From: an uncultured cyanobacterium
GTDB lineage: Bacteria > Cyanobacteriota > Cyanobacteriia > Cyanobacteriales > Nostocaceae
Assembly: GCA_903848645.1 (NCBI GenBank)
Contig: CAINGU010000043.1
Coordinates: 29,890 to 93,889 of the forward strand
Reading direction: 5' to 3'
DNA length: 64,000 bases
Positions 25,605-34,219 of this stretch are shown here, in pieces. Position 1 is the first letter of the stretch. Each line of letters begins with the position of its first letter. The translations under genes were made by a program, and so were the position numbers. The notes under the pieces are model-generated. The model had not been told where the DNA came from, made no database searches, and saw only the letters and a list, made by a program, of their open reading frames with translations.

Positions 25605-25799
25605 TTCCTGGTTTTACCTCTTGCGAGTTTTGAGTAAGATAAAGTTTTGTTAGATTAGTTTTCAAGGATATATTGAATATAGCAGTATCCACTTGAAGAA
25701 GATATAAAATTTACAGTAAAAGACTATTATTGCTGATTCTTTCTTCTTCCTGACTCTTGACTGGGCGCAGACCCTGCGCCCCTAACTCCTGCTATAGTG

Positions 25800-26252
25800 T
25801 TATTTTGATGGTAAAGTCACGATAGAAAACCAAAAGTCCTCAATACCTTTGATGATTTGGAATAGCTCACTTAGATTACGAGATTTAGTAATGTAGCAGT
25901 TGGCGTTTAAGTCATAACTATGGAAAATATCATCATCATTTTTGGAGGTAGTCAAAATGATGACAGGAATGCGTTTTAGTTGAGGATCAGATTTAATTTC
26001 TGCTAATACCTCTCTTCCGTCTTCTTTGGGTAAATTCAAATCTAATAAAATTAAATCAGGGCGTTGTACATTAGCATATTCTCCTTGTTGACGGAGGTAA
26101 GCCATAGCCTTTATACCATCTGTAACTGTGACTACTTGATGAGGTAATGAACTGGTTTTTAATGCTTCTTGAATGAGACGAACATCAGCTTTATTGTCCT
26201 CTACTAAAAAGATTATTTTGTGTGTGTTTTTTTTTGCTATTTCAACGCTCAT
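25800..26252 (-). CDS. rcpA: Phytochrome-associated response regulator (Rcp1-like)
   Basis: The product has 150 residues from the ATG at 26250-26252, which is preceded by AGAGGG 7 bp upstream. It overlaps the last 11 bp of cphA, showing translational coupling. It is a single receiver domain with acidic residues VEDN, phospho-acceptor Asp71 (LILLDLNLP), the Thr of ILTTS and the Lys of YITKS. There is no output domain, as in Rcp1 of the Cph1-Rcp1 pair. The protein would take phosphate from the phytochrome kinase in the cytosol. Two further in-frame starts upstream (codons for MIMSV and MQLS) lie inside cphA and are less likely. Confidence 0.9.
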   Translation of the reverse strand: MSVEIAKKNTHKIIFLVEDNKADVRLIQEALKTSSLPHQVVTVTDGIKAMAYLRQQGEYANVQRPDLILLDLNLPKEDGREVLAEIKSDPQLKRIPVIILTTSKNDDDIFHSYDLNANCYITKSRNLSELFQIIKGIEDFWFSIVTLPSK

Positions 26253-28506
26253 GATCATACCCTCTGATGGGAATTGTAAAGTAGAAAGTTGCACCTTGAC
26301 CGAGTTGTGACTCTACCCAAATCCGTCCCCGATGACATTCGATAATTTTCTTACAAATAGCCAAACCCATTCCTGTACCTGGATATTCATCTCTGGTGTG
26401 TAAACGTTGGAAGATGATAAAAATGCGATCGCTAAATTGCGGATCTAAACCAATTCCGTTATCTTCAACTGAAAATAACCATTCATCTTCTAATCTTTTC
26501 GCACTAATATGAATCTTTAGTGGTTGACTATTGTGGAACTTCATAGCGTTACAAATGAGGTTCAAAAATAGCTGGATTAATTGTGTTTCATCAGCCATAA
26601 CTGTGGGTAAAGGATCATGGGTAATAATTGCGCCGGTTTCCACAATGCGTTGACGTAAATTCTTCAAAGTCCGATTTAAAGCTGTTTCTACTGCGGTGAC
26701 TTGAAAAGCAATTCCTAATGTATCTACTTTGGAATATGCGAGTATGTCATCAATCAAGGTCTGCATTAAACTTACACCTTCAACAACATAACTGATAAAC
26801 TCTTTTCCATCTGCATCTAGTTCTGCTTCATAACGCATTTCCAAAAGTTGCACATAATTAGCTACTTGATTGAGTGGTTCTTGCAAATCATGGGAAGCGA
26901 CATAGGCAAATTTTTTCAATTCTGCATTAGAACGCTGTAAATCTTCAGCTAATTGGGCTAATTCATCAGCTTGATCTAAGACAATATCTATAATGGATGT
27001 TCGCAACTTCAATGCAGCTTTAACTTCTACATTTTGCCAAGGTAAAGATGTTAATTGAACTATTTCTTTCCATAAATCAAATGATTTGCGGGGACACAAC
27101 CGGACATTTTCTTCAGATTCATCAACTGAAAAAGCCTGATGGGGATTTCCACCCCAATTTACAGCTTGAATGACTTCTGGTCGAAACCATAATACATAAT
27201 TTTTTCTAGAAATGAGAATAGCTAATAAACCACTAGCGACATTTTTAAAGCCAATTGCATCTGGATAGATTTTAGGTAAGGAATTTGTGAAAAATACCTC
27301 ATCTTTTGCATTATTTTTTAGCCATTCTACTAAAAAATTTAGTTCTTCCTCTTGCGGAGTATTACCAATCAGAGTATATTTTCCACCAAAACAGATTGCT
27401 GCACCTTTAGCATTAGTTAAATTGAGGAGATTTATTTGATTTTTGACTAAACCATCAATAAAGTTATGTTCTTGAGACATATATTCAACCAATTGTGATT
27501 GCATATGTTTTAAATTTATTTGATAGTCGTAGTTTTCTGTTTCTTCTTTGCTAGAAATTTCTGAAAATATAATTCTTCCTAAAAATTCACAAGCTTTCCG
27601 TAATTCATAGGAAACATATTTGGGTGATTGATGATGACAGGCAATTAAACCCCAAAGTTTGTTATCTTTAATTAAGGAAATTGTCAAAGATGCACCTACC
27701 CCCATATTATGTAAATATTCTAGATGACAGGGTGCAGGACTTCTGAGAATTGAATTAGTTAAATCAATGGATTTACTGCTAACTGGGTTAATTTTTGGAA
27801 AAAGTTCTACTGATGATTGAACGTTTGTATCGGGGATAATTCTAATAGAGTTTTCTAGAAATAATTGTCGTGCTGGCTGAGGAATATCCGATTCTGGATA
27901 ATGTAATCCTAAATAAGGTTCTAAAGTATCTATTTTTTCTTCAGCAATGACAGAACCATGGCCATCATGACTAAATTTATATAACATTACCCTGTCAAAT
28001 CCGGTTATTTTGCGGATTTCTTGAACAATGATTTGACTAAAATCGCGGAGACTTTTATTTTTTTCTAACCGATTGGCTGAAGATTTAGCTAAATGATAAA
28101 AACTTAAAAAAGGAATATTTTCTTGATATCCAGTAGGTTCTAATTCTAAGATTAAAAATCCTTCAAAATTACGATAAAAAACTGCATCAAATACTGTATA
28201 TTCATCTTCTTTTTTCTTAATCCAAATTTTTGTAGGGTTAATAAAATCCAGATTTTCTTCTGATAACCAAAATTTAATTTTCTGAATTTGGTAAGGATCT
28301 AGTAAATCTTCTAATTCCTCTTTTACTATATCTTCTGGAGATATGCCAAAAGTGCTGAAAGTATTTTTACTAACTTGTAATATTTGTAAATCTGGCTCTT
28401 GTAAGACTAACAAAATACCATAAGGTTGAATTTCACTAACCAGATGTATTGGTGGTTCTTTTAAGCTGTTGATATTAATATTCTGCTGCTTGACGTTGAT
28501 ATCCAT
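26242..28506 (-). CDS. cphA: Phytochrome histidine kinase (Cph1/CphA type)
   Basis: The product has 754 residues in the order PAS-GAF-PHY-histidine kinase. The GAF domain carries YPESDIPQPAR (207-209 DIP) and SPAPCHLEYLHNMGVG, with Cys260 at the place of the bilin-binding Cys of Cph1. It should therefore bind phycocyanobilin covalently, unlike Cys-minus bacteriophytochromes. The PHY domain has the tongue segment (WFRPEV...WGGNP and PRKSF at 472-476). The kinase has H539 in ASHDLQEPLN and the N, G1 and G2 boxes (NLICNAMKF, DNGIGLD, GTGMGLAI). It is a red/far-red photoreceptor in the cytosol. Its stop overlaps the rcpA start, as in other cphA-rcpA operons. Confidence 0.95.
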   Translation of the reverse strand: MDINVKQQNININSLKEPPIHLVSEIQPYGILLVLQEPDLQILQVSKNTFSTFGISPEDIVKEELEDLLDPYQIQKIKFWLSEENLDFINPTKIWIKKKEDEYTVFDAVFYRNFEGFLILELEPTGYQENIPFLSFYHLAKSSANRLEKNKSLRDFSQIIVQEIRKITGFDRVMLYKFSHDGHGSVIAEEKIDTLEPYLGLHYPESDIPQPARQLFLENSIRIIPDTNVQSSVELFPKINPVSSKSIDLTNSILRSPAPCHLEYLHNMGVGASLTISLIKDNKLWGLIACHHQSPKYVSYELRKACEFLGRIIFSEISSKEETENYDYQINLKHMQSQLVEYMSQEHNFIDGLVKNQINLLNLTNAKGAAICFGGKYTLIGNTPQEEELNFLVEWLKNNAKDEVFFTNSLPKIYPDAIGFKNVASGLLAILISRKNYVLWFRPEVIQAVNWGGNPHQAFSVDESEENVRLCPRKSFDLWKEIVQLTSLPWQNVEVKAALKLRTSIIDIVLDQADELAQLAEDLQRSNAELKKFAYVASHDLQEPLNQVANYVQLLEMRYEAELDADGKEFISYVVEGVSLMQTLIDDILAYSKVDTLGIAFQVTAVETALNRTLKNLRQRIVETGAIITHDPLPTVMADETQLIQLFLNLICNAMKFHNSQPLKIHISAKRLEDEWLFSVEDNGIGLDPQFSDRIFIIFQRLHTRDEYPGTGMGLAICKKIIECHRGRIWVESQLGQGATFYFTIPIRGYDHER

Positions 28507-28751
28507 AAAGCCATTTCTCCATGATTTTGGAGTATAAAATATGTAGATTTAATCTAAATTCCTCACACCTCTAAAATTTTTTTTAGTAGCTTTGATAGTG
28601 GCAAAGCCTACATTTATAGTTTCTCTTACCTGCTATTCTTGCACAGAAGAACTAACTGTTCCCAAATAGATAGATAAGAAATGTAAAAAAATACCTGAAT
28701 AAAAGCTCAAGTATTTATATATCTTTATTAAGAAAAAGATAAGAATCTCAA

Positions 28752-30239
28752 TCAAATCCAAGAACTAAACCACATCCGCATTTTATAACCATCAGCAGAG
28801 AGAGGTAAACCTAGATAAATAGGCATCCAGAAAATAAAGGCAGCGACAATTATAAAAGTTATGGTGACACCTACAAACCGTAATGTGCGATAATAACTCA
28901 GCAGACATTGATCAACAAACCAAGCGATCGCTATAAATGTAAAGACAACCGCAGACATATAATGGTAGATAAAAGCACACCTTGTTACCTCTACCCAAGG
29001 GAGGAAATTAGCTCCATAATTTATGACTAAAAATAAACCAATCCAAGCATCAAGGTTGAGATTTTTAGGGATAAATAACCGCTTTTTTTCTATTCCTGGC
29101 ATCGTAATTTTTATAATCACCATACCAATTAAAAAGATCATAGCTGCTAAACCAAACCACCATAAAAAAGGATTTCCCATAGCATGAACATCATAAATTA
29201 CCTTACCAGCAGCATCAGGTAAGGGAGGTCCGAATACAGGTAAGGAATCATGAATACTTTGAGCAGTTTCATAAAAATAAGCCATTGGCCGAGTTAATAA
29301 CGGCCATTTATACCATGCTGCACAATAAGGATGAACGCTAGGACTATTACCACCTAATTGCAGATGAAATTGTAAAATCTGTTTATGGACTTCAATAAAT
29401 CCATATCTTTTATCAAGTTGGAGATGAGGAATCCAAATCAGACTATAAATAATTACGGGAATAATTCCTAAATAGGAAAACATTTGCCAAATATTTAATT
29501 TTGTCAGATTTTGTAAGGGTATTTTTATAGTATCAGATGGGGAATTATTGGCATAATTTAAAAAGCGTAAATAAGAAAATAATGGCACGCGGGATGTATT
29601 GTCAAAAGATTGCAACCAGCGAATTATCCAAGCTGCTATCCATACACCATAAGTACCAATTAAAAACCATAAACCGTTCCATTTTGTGCCAATAGAAGCC
29701 CCAAAACTTATTCCAGAGAGAATTAACCAAAACCACCGTTTTTGCTTCTCTAATGCTAATAATAAAAGCCATTGTCCTAGTAAACCGAAGATTACTATAT
29801 AGACATTACTTAAAGCATAACGAGATTCTACTAAAAATAATCCGTCACAAGCTGTAAAGAATCCTGCTAATAAAGCAAAACGATGACGATAACTAAATTG
29901 ATAAGTTAATAAAGTCACGATTACGGGAATTAATGAACCAGTTAGCGCATTTACCCACCGATAATTCCAAGGGGATAATAAAGAACCTGTGAGACTATTG
30001 ACAATATCTTTACCTATGGGAATATATTTACTAATCCAAATACCCAACCCAATCATATATTGGCTGAGTGGTGGATGAGCATTAAAAAATGGTGTATGAG
30101 TAAGATAGTTGTTACCAAATTTCGCAAAATAAACTTCATCAAATACTAAAGTATTAAATCGGCTTATTCCCCAAAAACGTAAACTAAATGAAAGCAGAAA
30201 TATGCCTATTATGCCTAATCGGAACCAAGTTTTTCTCAT
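28752..30239 (-). CDS. Dolichyl-phosphate-mannose-protein mannosyltransferase-like (PMT/GT39) membrane protein
   Basis: The product has 495 residues with about ten hydrophobic helices. The first periplasmic loop contains the Asp-Glu catalytic pair (LVFDEVYFAKFG), followed by HPPLSQYMIGLG, both typical of the GT-C fold PMT family. PMT-like enzymes transfer sugar from a lipid-linked donor to proteins or other acceptors outside the membrane. In cyanobacteria the acceptor is unknown. A long loop of about 100 residues between helices (HLQLDKRYGF...) is also usual for the family. It is a single gene, divergent from the 30550 gene across a spacer containing a MITE. Confidence 0.9.
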   Translation of the reverse strand: MRKTWFRLGIIGIFLLSFSLRFWGISRFNTLVFDEVYFAKFGNNYLTHTPFFNAHPPLSQYMIGLGIWISKYIPIGKDIVNSLTGSLLSPWNYRWVNALTGSLIPVIVTLLTYQFSYRHRFALLAGFFTACDGLFLVESRYALSNVYIVIFGLLGQWLLLLALEKQKRWFWLILSGISFGASIGTKWNGLWFLIGTYGVWIAAWIIRWLQSFDNTSRVPLFSYLRFLNYANNSPSDTIKIPLQNLTKLNIWQMFSYLGIIPVIIYSLIWIPHLQLDKRYGFIEVHKQILQFHLQLGGNSPSVHPYCAAWYKWPLLTRPMAYFYETAQSIHDSLPVFGPPLPDAAGKVIYDVHAMGNPFLWWFGLAAMIFLIGMVIIKITMPGIEKKRLFIPKNLNLDAWIGLFLVINYGANFLPWVEVTRCAFIYHYMSAVVFTFIAIAWFVDQCLLSYYRTLRFVGVTITFIIVAAFIFWMPIYLGLPLSADGYKMRMWFSSWI

Positions 30240-30280
30240 GATGTTTTTCAGGTGTTTTTGAAAAAACTAACAATAAAAAT

Positions 30281-30475
30281 AGGGTGTTTGAAAAGTATTC
30301 GGCGATTAGAACGATGCCTCCGGCTCCCGTTAGGGATACGCTACTACACAAACTAAGTCCACCTGCGTGGACTAATCAAAAATCAAGGATTTCACCCACG
30401 CAGGTGGGTTTTGCCTGTGTAGACGCGGTTTCTAACCGCCCAGAGATATATGAATTTAGACTTTTCAAACATCCT
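30281..30475. repeat. MITE-like element, family 1, copy B (195 bp)
   Basis: The left end is AGGGTGTTTGAAAAGT, and the right end in reverse complement is AGGATGTTTGAAAAGT, a one-mismatch 16-bp inverted repeat. The interior matches copy A (1491-1687) almost throughout, including the GCCTCCGGCTCCCGTTAGGG tract and the nested hairpins. It sits in the divergent spacer 30240-30549, which otherwise holds only a half copy of the GATCCCCGACTTCT palindrome at about 30478-30495. Confidence 0.85.
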
Positions 30476-30549
30476 CTAAAAAGTCGGGGATCTTGTTGTC
30501 CACAAATGTAGAATAATAGCTCTAATACAGTGAGAAAACTTAATCTACT

Positions 30550-30954
30550 ATGTCACAATTAGAGCGATTGCAAAAAATGGCAGAAGATGAACTAACGGAG
30601 TATAGCACTGATGCCCGCAAGATGGAAAAACTCCGCCGGAAGATTGGTTTATCGGTATCATTAGCAGAACAGCGGCAACTAAAAGCGACGTTATTAGCTA
30701 CAATACCATCTAGTAAAATTGCAGGAATTGTGGAGGAGCAAAGACAAGTCGTGGCCTTGCCATTTTGGGGCATTGCTGGTTTGGGTTTGTTATTGGGGAT
30801 TTCCCTGAATCAACCCATTGGCTTATTAGCAGCTATCGGAGGGACTGTCGTGGCTTTTAGAATTCAAACATGGGGTTGGCAATTACAGGCAAATCGTCTA
30901 TTATTACGGACATTAGAAGATATTGAAATCCGGATTTCTCAACCTAGTAATTAA
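30550..30954 (+). CDS. Hypothetical membrane protein with coiled-coil N-terminus (134 aa)
   Basis: The product has 134 residues. Residues 1-65 are charged and helical (a likely coiled coil). Two hydrophobic segments follow (about 70-84, LPFWGIAGLGLLLGI, and 87-103, PIGLLAAIGGTVVAF), then a basic amphipathic tail. This suggests a hairpin membrane anchor. I do not recognise the family. It is followed 35 bp later by a TerB-like gene, and the pair is repeated downstream in truncated form at 32184, so the two genes seem to belong together. Confidence 0.72.
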   Translation: MSQLERLQKMAEDELTEYSTDARKMEKLRRKIGLSVSLAEQRQLKATLLATIPSSKIAGIVEEQRQVVALPFWGIAGLGLLLGISLNQPIGLLAAIGGTVVAFRIQTWGWQLQANRLLLRTLEDIEIRISQPSN

Positions 30955-30989
30955 GTACAAACAACAAATTAATTGAGGAGATAGAAGTT

Positions 30990-32060
30990 ATGACAAAGTA
31001 TGATTATATTTTCAAATCAAAAGAGGGAATCAAAGAATCATTGAATGAAGAAGAAGCGGTAGCGGCAATTGCTGTGATTACAACAATTGTTGATTCTGGC
31101 AGTGAAAATGATTCTGGCAGTGAAAATATAGATGCAGAAAGTTTAGCAGATATTCTTTGGGAGTTCGAGATATTTGATGAATACTCAGAAGAGGAAATGT
31201 TAGAAACGGTAGATAGACTCATAGAAATTGCCGAAGATGTGGGATTAGGATCTTTATTTAATGCGGCTCTGGCGGGAATTTCTGATGAAGTAGTATTAGA
31301 TGGTTTTGCGGCTGGAGTGATTATGCTTTTAGATGCGGAAGATTTAATTATTCGCGCAGATAAAAAGATTTTTCTTAAACAATTACAAATAGCTTTAGAA
31401 CTGGAAGATGAAGAATCAGAAGAAATTATCAAAGAGGTAATTGCCGCAATTATAGCAGGAGATGAGGAAGAATATTTAGATGAAGAATATGAAGCAGTAA
31501 TCTTAAATGAAGCTGGTGAACAATTCTATCAATCTCCTTTGGGTAATTTTACAGTTCCTATTCCTCTAGATTCTGAACAGGGAGGAAAAATTCAAAGTGA
31601 AGAAGGAATGGTCAGCTTTTCTGATGATCTTGGTACTTTACTCAGAATTGATTATTATCTTCTCTCTCTAGAACAAATTGATGATATAGAATCTCAGGGA
31701 GATGAAACATATCTTCATAAAATTCTTGTAGATAAATATGTTCCCCAGGCGATTATTTCTAATGTCCCCAATGCTGAAGTTAAGTATACAGAATATTTGC
31801 AAGATCCTTTAGAAAGATATTACTATGTATTGGTAGATATGCCCCAGGGATCAACTATTTCCCAGCATGAAACTAACGGCAGTGGGATGAGATTAGATGC
31901 CTATAGAGGATTATTATCCTTTATTAATAATGAATGTTTGTATATAGTTAGTAGTCAAATTAGCTTTTTAAATGGTGAAACACCAGGTTCTATAAAAGAA
32001 GAAGCTGAGAAAATTAAACAAACTATTTTAGATTTTATCGGAACTATTGAGTTTACCTAA
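30990..32060 (+). CDS. TerB-like domain protein with unknown C-terminal domain (copy 1, 356 aa)
   Basis: The N-terminal part (about 18-155) is all-helical and reads like the tellurite-resistance TerB fold: AAIAVITTIVDSG, a LADILWEFEIFDEYSEEEM block, then LIEIAEDVGLGSLFNAAL and FAAGVIMLLD. Acidic residues stand where TerB binds metal. A short acidic linker leads to a beta-rich domain of about 170 residues (from FTVPIPLDS) that I do not recognise. The product is very acidic. It has a good ribosome binding site (GAGGAG) and no signal peptide. TerB-type proteins in cyanobacteria often belong to stress or conflict modules, but no function can be given. A near-identical paralogue follows at 32460. 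Confidence 0.72.
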   Translation: MTKYDYIFKSKEGIKESLNEEEAVAAIAVITTIVDSGSENDSGSENIDAESLADILWEFEIFDEYSEEEMLETVDRLIEIAEDVGLGSLFNAALAGISDEVVLDGFAAGVIMLLDAEDLIIRADKKIFLKQLQIALELEDEESEEIIKEVIAAIIAGDEEEYLDEEYEAVILNEAGEQFYQSPLGNFTVPIPLDSEQGGKIQSEEGMVSFSDDLGTLLRIDYYLLSLEQIDDIESQGDETYLHKILVDKYVPQAIISNVPNAEVKYTEYLQDPLERYYYVLVDMPQGSTISQHETNGSGMRLDAYRGLLSFINNECLYIVSSQISFLNGETPGSIKEEAEKIKQTILDFIGTIEFT

Positions 32061-32183
32061 ATCTAAATTCTGGCGACGATAAAACCCCACCCATAGCCCC
32101 TCCAATCTTAAAATTTTACAGCAGCTTTCAGCGGTCAGCAATCAGCAAGAAAACCACCTCGCTGCAAGGTTTTGTGATTAAAG

Positions 32184-32420
32184 ATTGCAGGAATTGTGGA
32201 GGAGCAAAGACAAACCGTAGCTTTGCCATTTTGGGGAATCGCTGGTTTAGGTTTATTATTGGGTATTTCCCTCAATCAACCCATTGGCTTATTAGCAGCT
32301 ATCGGGGGGACTGTAGCGGCTTTTAGAATTCAAAAATTGGGTTGGCAATTACAGGCAAATCGTCTATTATTACGGACATTGGAAGATATTGAAATCCGGA
32401 TTTCCCAACCAACTAAGTAA
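32184..32420 (+). pseudogene. Truncated duplicate of the 134-aa membrane protein
   Basis: From the ATT at 32184 the frame reads IAGIVEEQRQTVALPFWG and onwards, matching residues 58-134 of the 30550 gene with few changes. The N-terminal coiled-coil half is absent. A GTG at 32196 could start a 74-residue product that keeps both membrane segments. It came with the tandem duplication of the cassette, whose left boundary lies at about 32184. It is spaced like the parent before the next TerB-like gene, so it may still be translated. Confidence 0.7.
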
Positions 32421-32459
32421 TTAAGAACCAACAGAAAATTAATTGAGGAGATAGCAGTC

Positions 32460-33518
32460 ATGTCAAAGTATGATAAAATTTTCAATTCCAGAGAAAGCAG
32501 TGAAGAATCATTGAGTCCAGAAGAAGGAATAGCAGCAATTGCTGTGATTACAGTACTTGCTGAGTCTACTATTGATGAGGTAGAGGCAGAAAGATTAGTT
32601 CTCAATCTCTGGGATTGGGAAATTTTTGAGAAATATTCAGAAGACGAAATAGCGGAAATGGTAGATAGACTCTTAGGCATTGCGGAGGACGACGGACTAG
32701 GGGCTTTGTTTAATACTGCTAAAGAGGTGATTTTTGGTGAAACAATTCTAGATGGTTTTTCGGCTGGAGTTATTATGCTTTTAGATGAGGAATATTTGAT
32801 TATTCCTAAAGGGAAACAACCTTTGTTTAAGAAGCTACAAGAAGCTTTAGAACTGAACGATGAACAAGCACAAGAAATTATCCAAAAAATAATTGCCTCA
32901 ATAGAAGCACGAGATCGAGATAAGGAAGAATATCTAGATGAAGAAATAATATTGAATGAAGATGAATTTGGTAAAAATTTTTATGAGTCACCCTTGGGTA
33001 ATTTTACAGTTCCTATCCCTGTTGATGCTGAACAGGGTGGGAGAATCCAAAGTCAAGACGGAGTAGTGGGTTTTGCTGATGATATGGGGACTTTCCTCAG
33101 AATTGATTATTATCTTATCCCTCCAGAACAGATTGATGATATGGAATCTCAAGGAGATGAAACATATTTGTATGGCATTCTTGTCAATAAATATGTTCCT
33201 GAGGTGATCACTGCTAATCTCCCAAATGCTGAAGTCAAGTATACAGAATATTTGCAAGATAGTTTAGAAAAAAATTACTATGTATTAGTTGATATGCCCA
33301 ACGGCTCAACAATTTACAAAAGTTTGAATAATGGAACTAGCATAAGATTAGATGCTTATAGAGGATTATTGTCCTTTGTCAATGGTGAATATTTGTATAT
33401 AGTTAGTAGTCAACGCAGCTTTTTCAATGGTGAAGAAACACTTGGTTCTATCCAGCAAGAAGCTGAGAACATTAAGCAAAGGATTTTAAATTTTGTCGGA
33501 ACTATTGAGTTTACCTAA
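32460..33518 (+). CDS. TerB-like domain protein with unknown C-terminal domain (copy 2, 352 aa)
   Basis: This is a paralogue of the 30990 gene with the same architecture: TerB-like helical part (about 18-155, with AAIAVITVLAEST, LVLNLWDWEIFEKYSEDEI, GLGALFNTAKEV, FSAGVIMLLD), acidic linker, and the same C-terminal beta domain (NFTVPIPVD..., KYVPEVI, LVDMPNGSTI, LDAYRGLLSFVN). By eye the C-terminal domain is better conserved than the linker between copies. It has the same GAGGAGATAG ribosome binding site. The duplicated copies are both intact and in frame, which suggests they are retained. Function unknown. Confidence 0.72.
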   Translation: MSKYDKIFNSRESSEESLSPEEGIAAIAVITVLAESTIDEVEAERLVLNLWDWEIFEKYSEDEIAEMVDRLLGIAEDDGLGALFNTAKEVIFGETILDGFSAGVIMLLDEEYLIIPKGKQPLFKKLQEALELNDEQAQEIIQKIIASIEARDRDKEEYLDEEIILNEDEFGKNFYESPLGNFTVPIPVDAEQGGRIQSQDGVVGFADDMGTFLRIDYYLIPPEQIDDMESQGDETYLYGILVNKYVPEVITANLPNAEVKYTEYLQDSLEKNYYVLVDMPNGSTIYKSLNNGTSIRLDAYRGLLSFVNGEYLYIVSSQRSFFNGEETLGSIQQEAENIKQRILNFVGTIEFT

Positions 33519-33643
33519 ATCTAAATTCTCATCTCAATATTAGCAGTAATATTTTGGGCGCAGGCCTTGCGCCCCTACTGATTCTGGTGATAAGCTGTTA
33601 CGCAGCTAAATTTGATAACCATAATTTACTTGAACTTTGTGGT

Positions 33644-33660
33644 GCGGGCATCTTGCCCGC
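33644..33660. repeat. GCGGGC/GCCCGC palindrome
   Basis: GCGGGCATCTTGCCCGC is identical to the copy at 9226-9242 and has a one-base variant at 48819. The context GGTGCGGGCATCTTGCCCGC is shared with the 9226 copy. It lies upstream of the Rieske gene. Confidence 0.65.
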
Positions 33661-33767
33661 TAGAATTATACAAACTAAATGCACAACAGCTTATTAGCGA
33701 TCGCATAGGACAAGAGGACACAATTGCGAGAAACTAAGAATAGGTCTATTAAAATTAGGAGAATCTC

Positions 33768-34124
33768 ATGGCTTGGACTCAAGTTTTAGCTGCTAATGCA
33801 CTGGCTGCGGGTGCGCGGGAAGTAGTCAAAGTGGGCGATCGCAAAATTCTACTGTTAAACCACGAAAATCAGTTTTATGCTGTAGATGATACCTGCCCTC
33901 ACTTAAAAATGTCCTTGAAAAAAGGAAAAATCGAAAATGGGGCAATCGTTTGCCCTTTTCATCGCAGTGCTTTTGACTTGGGTAATGGTGAAGTAAAAAC
34001 CTGGTGTCCATTTCCACCAGTAGTTGGTAAATTATTGGGAAAGGTTTCTTCAGAAAAAACCTTGCCAACCTATCCCCTCAAAGTCGAAGCAGGCAATATT
34101 TTGATTGATGTACCATCAGCTTAA
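33768..34124 (+). CDS. Rieske [2Fe-2S] ferredoxin-like protein
   Basis: The product has 118 residues. It carries both cluster-ligand pairs: C-P-H (CPHLKMSLKKG) and C-x-x-H (CPFHRSAFD), spaced as in the single-domain Rieske ferredoxins and NirD-like proteins. It has no signal peptide or membrane anchor, so it is not the cytochrome b6f Rieske subunit but a soluble electron carrier or an oxygenase partner. The ribosome binding site AGGAG lies 7-8 bp before the ATG. The next gene, a methyltransferase, follows after 95 bp that contain a REP-like palindrome. Confidence 0.92.
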   Translation: MAWTQVLAANALAAGAREVVKVGDRKILLLNHENQFYAVDDTCPHLKMSLKKGKIENGAIVCPFHRSAFDLGNGEVKTWCPFPPVVGKLLGKVSSEKTLPTYPLKVEAGNILIDVPSA

Positions 34125-34219
34125 ATATAAACATGGGCGGGCAGGATGCCCACCCCACAGAAAATATATGACTCTTGTGGGATGGGCTTCTAGCCCGCCC
34201 TAGTCCAAAATATAAAAAT

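Noticed and set aside
31004..31432. Ser-rich open frame antisense to the TerB-like gene
   Set aside because: Its composition mirrors the Glu/Asp-rich sense codons; such Ser-rich antisense frames are artefacts.
34175..34219. Upstream start of the methyltransferase
   Set aside because: The extra 15 residues are coded by a GGGCTTCTAGCCC palindrome; the inner ATG fits better.
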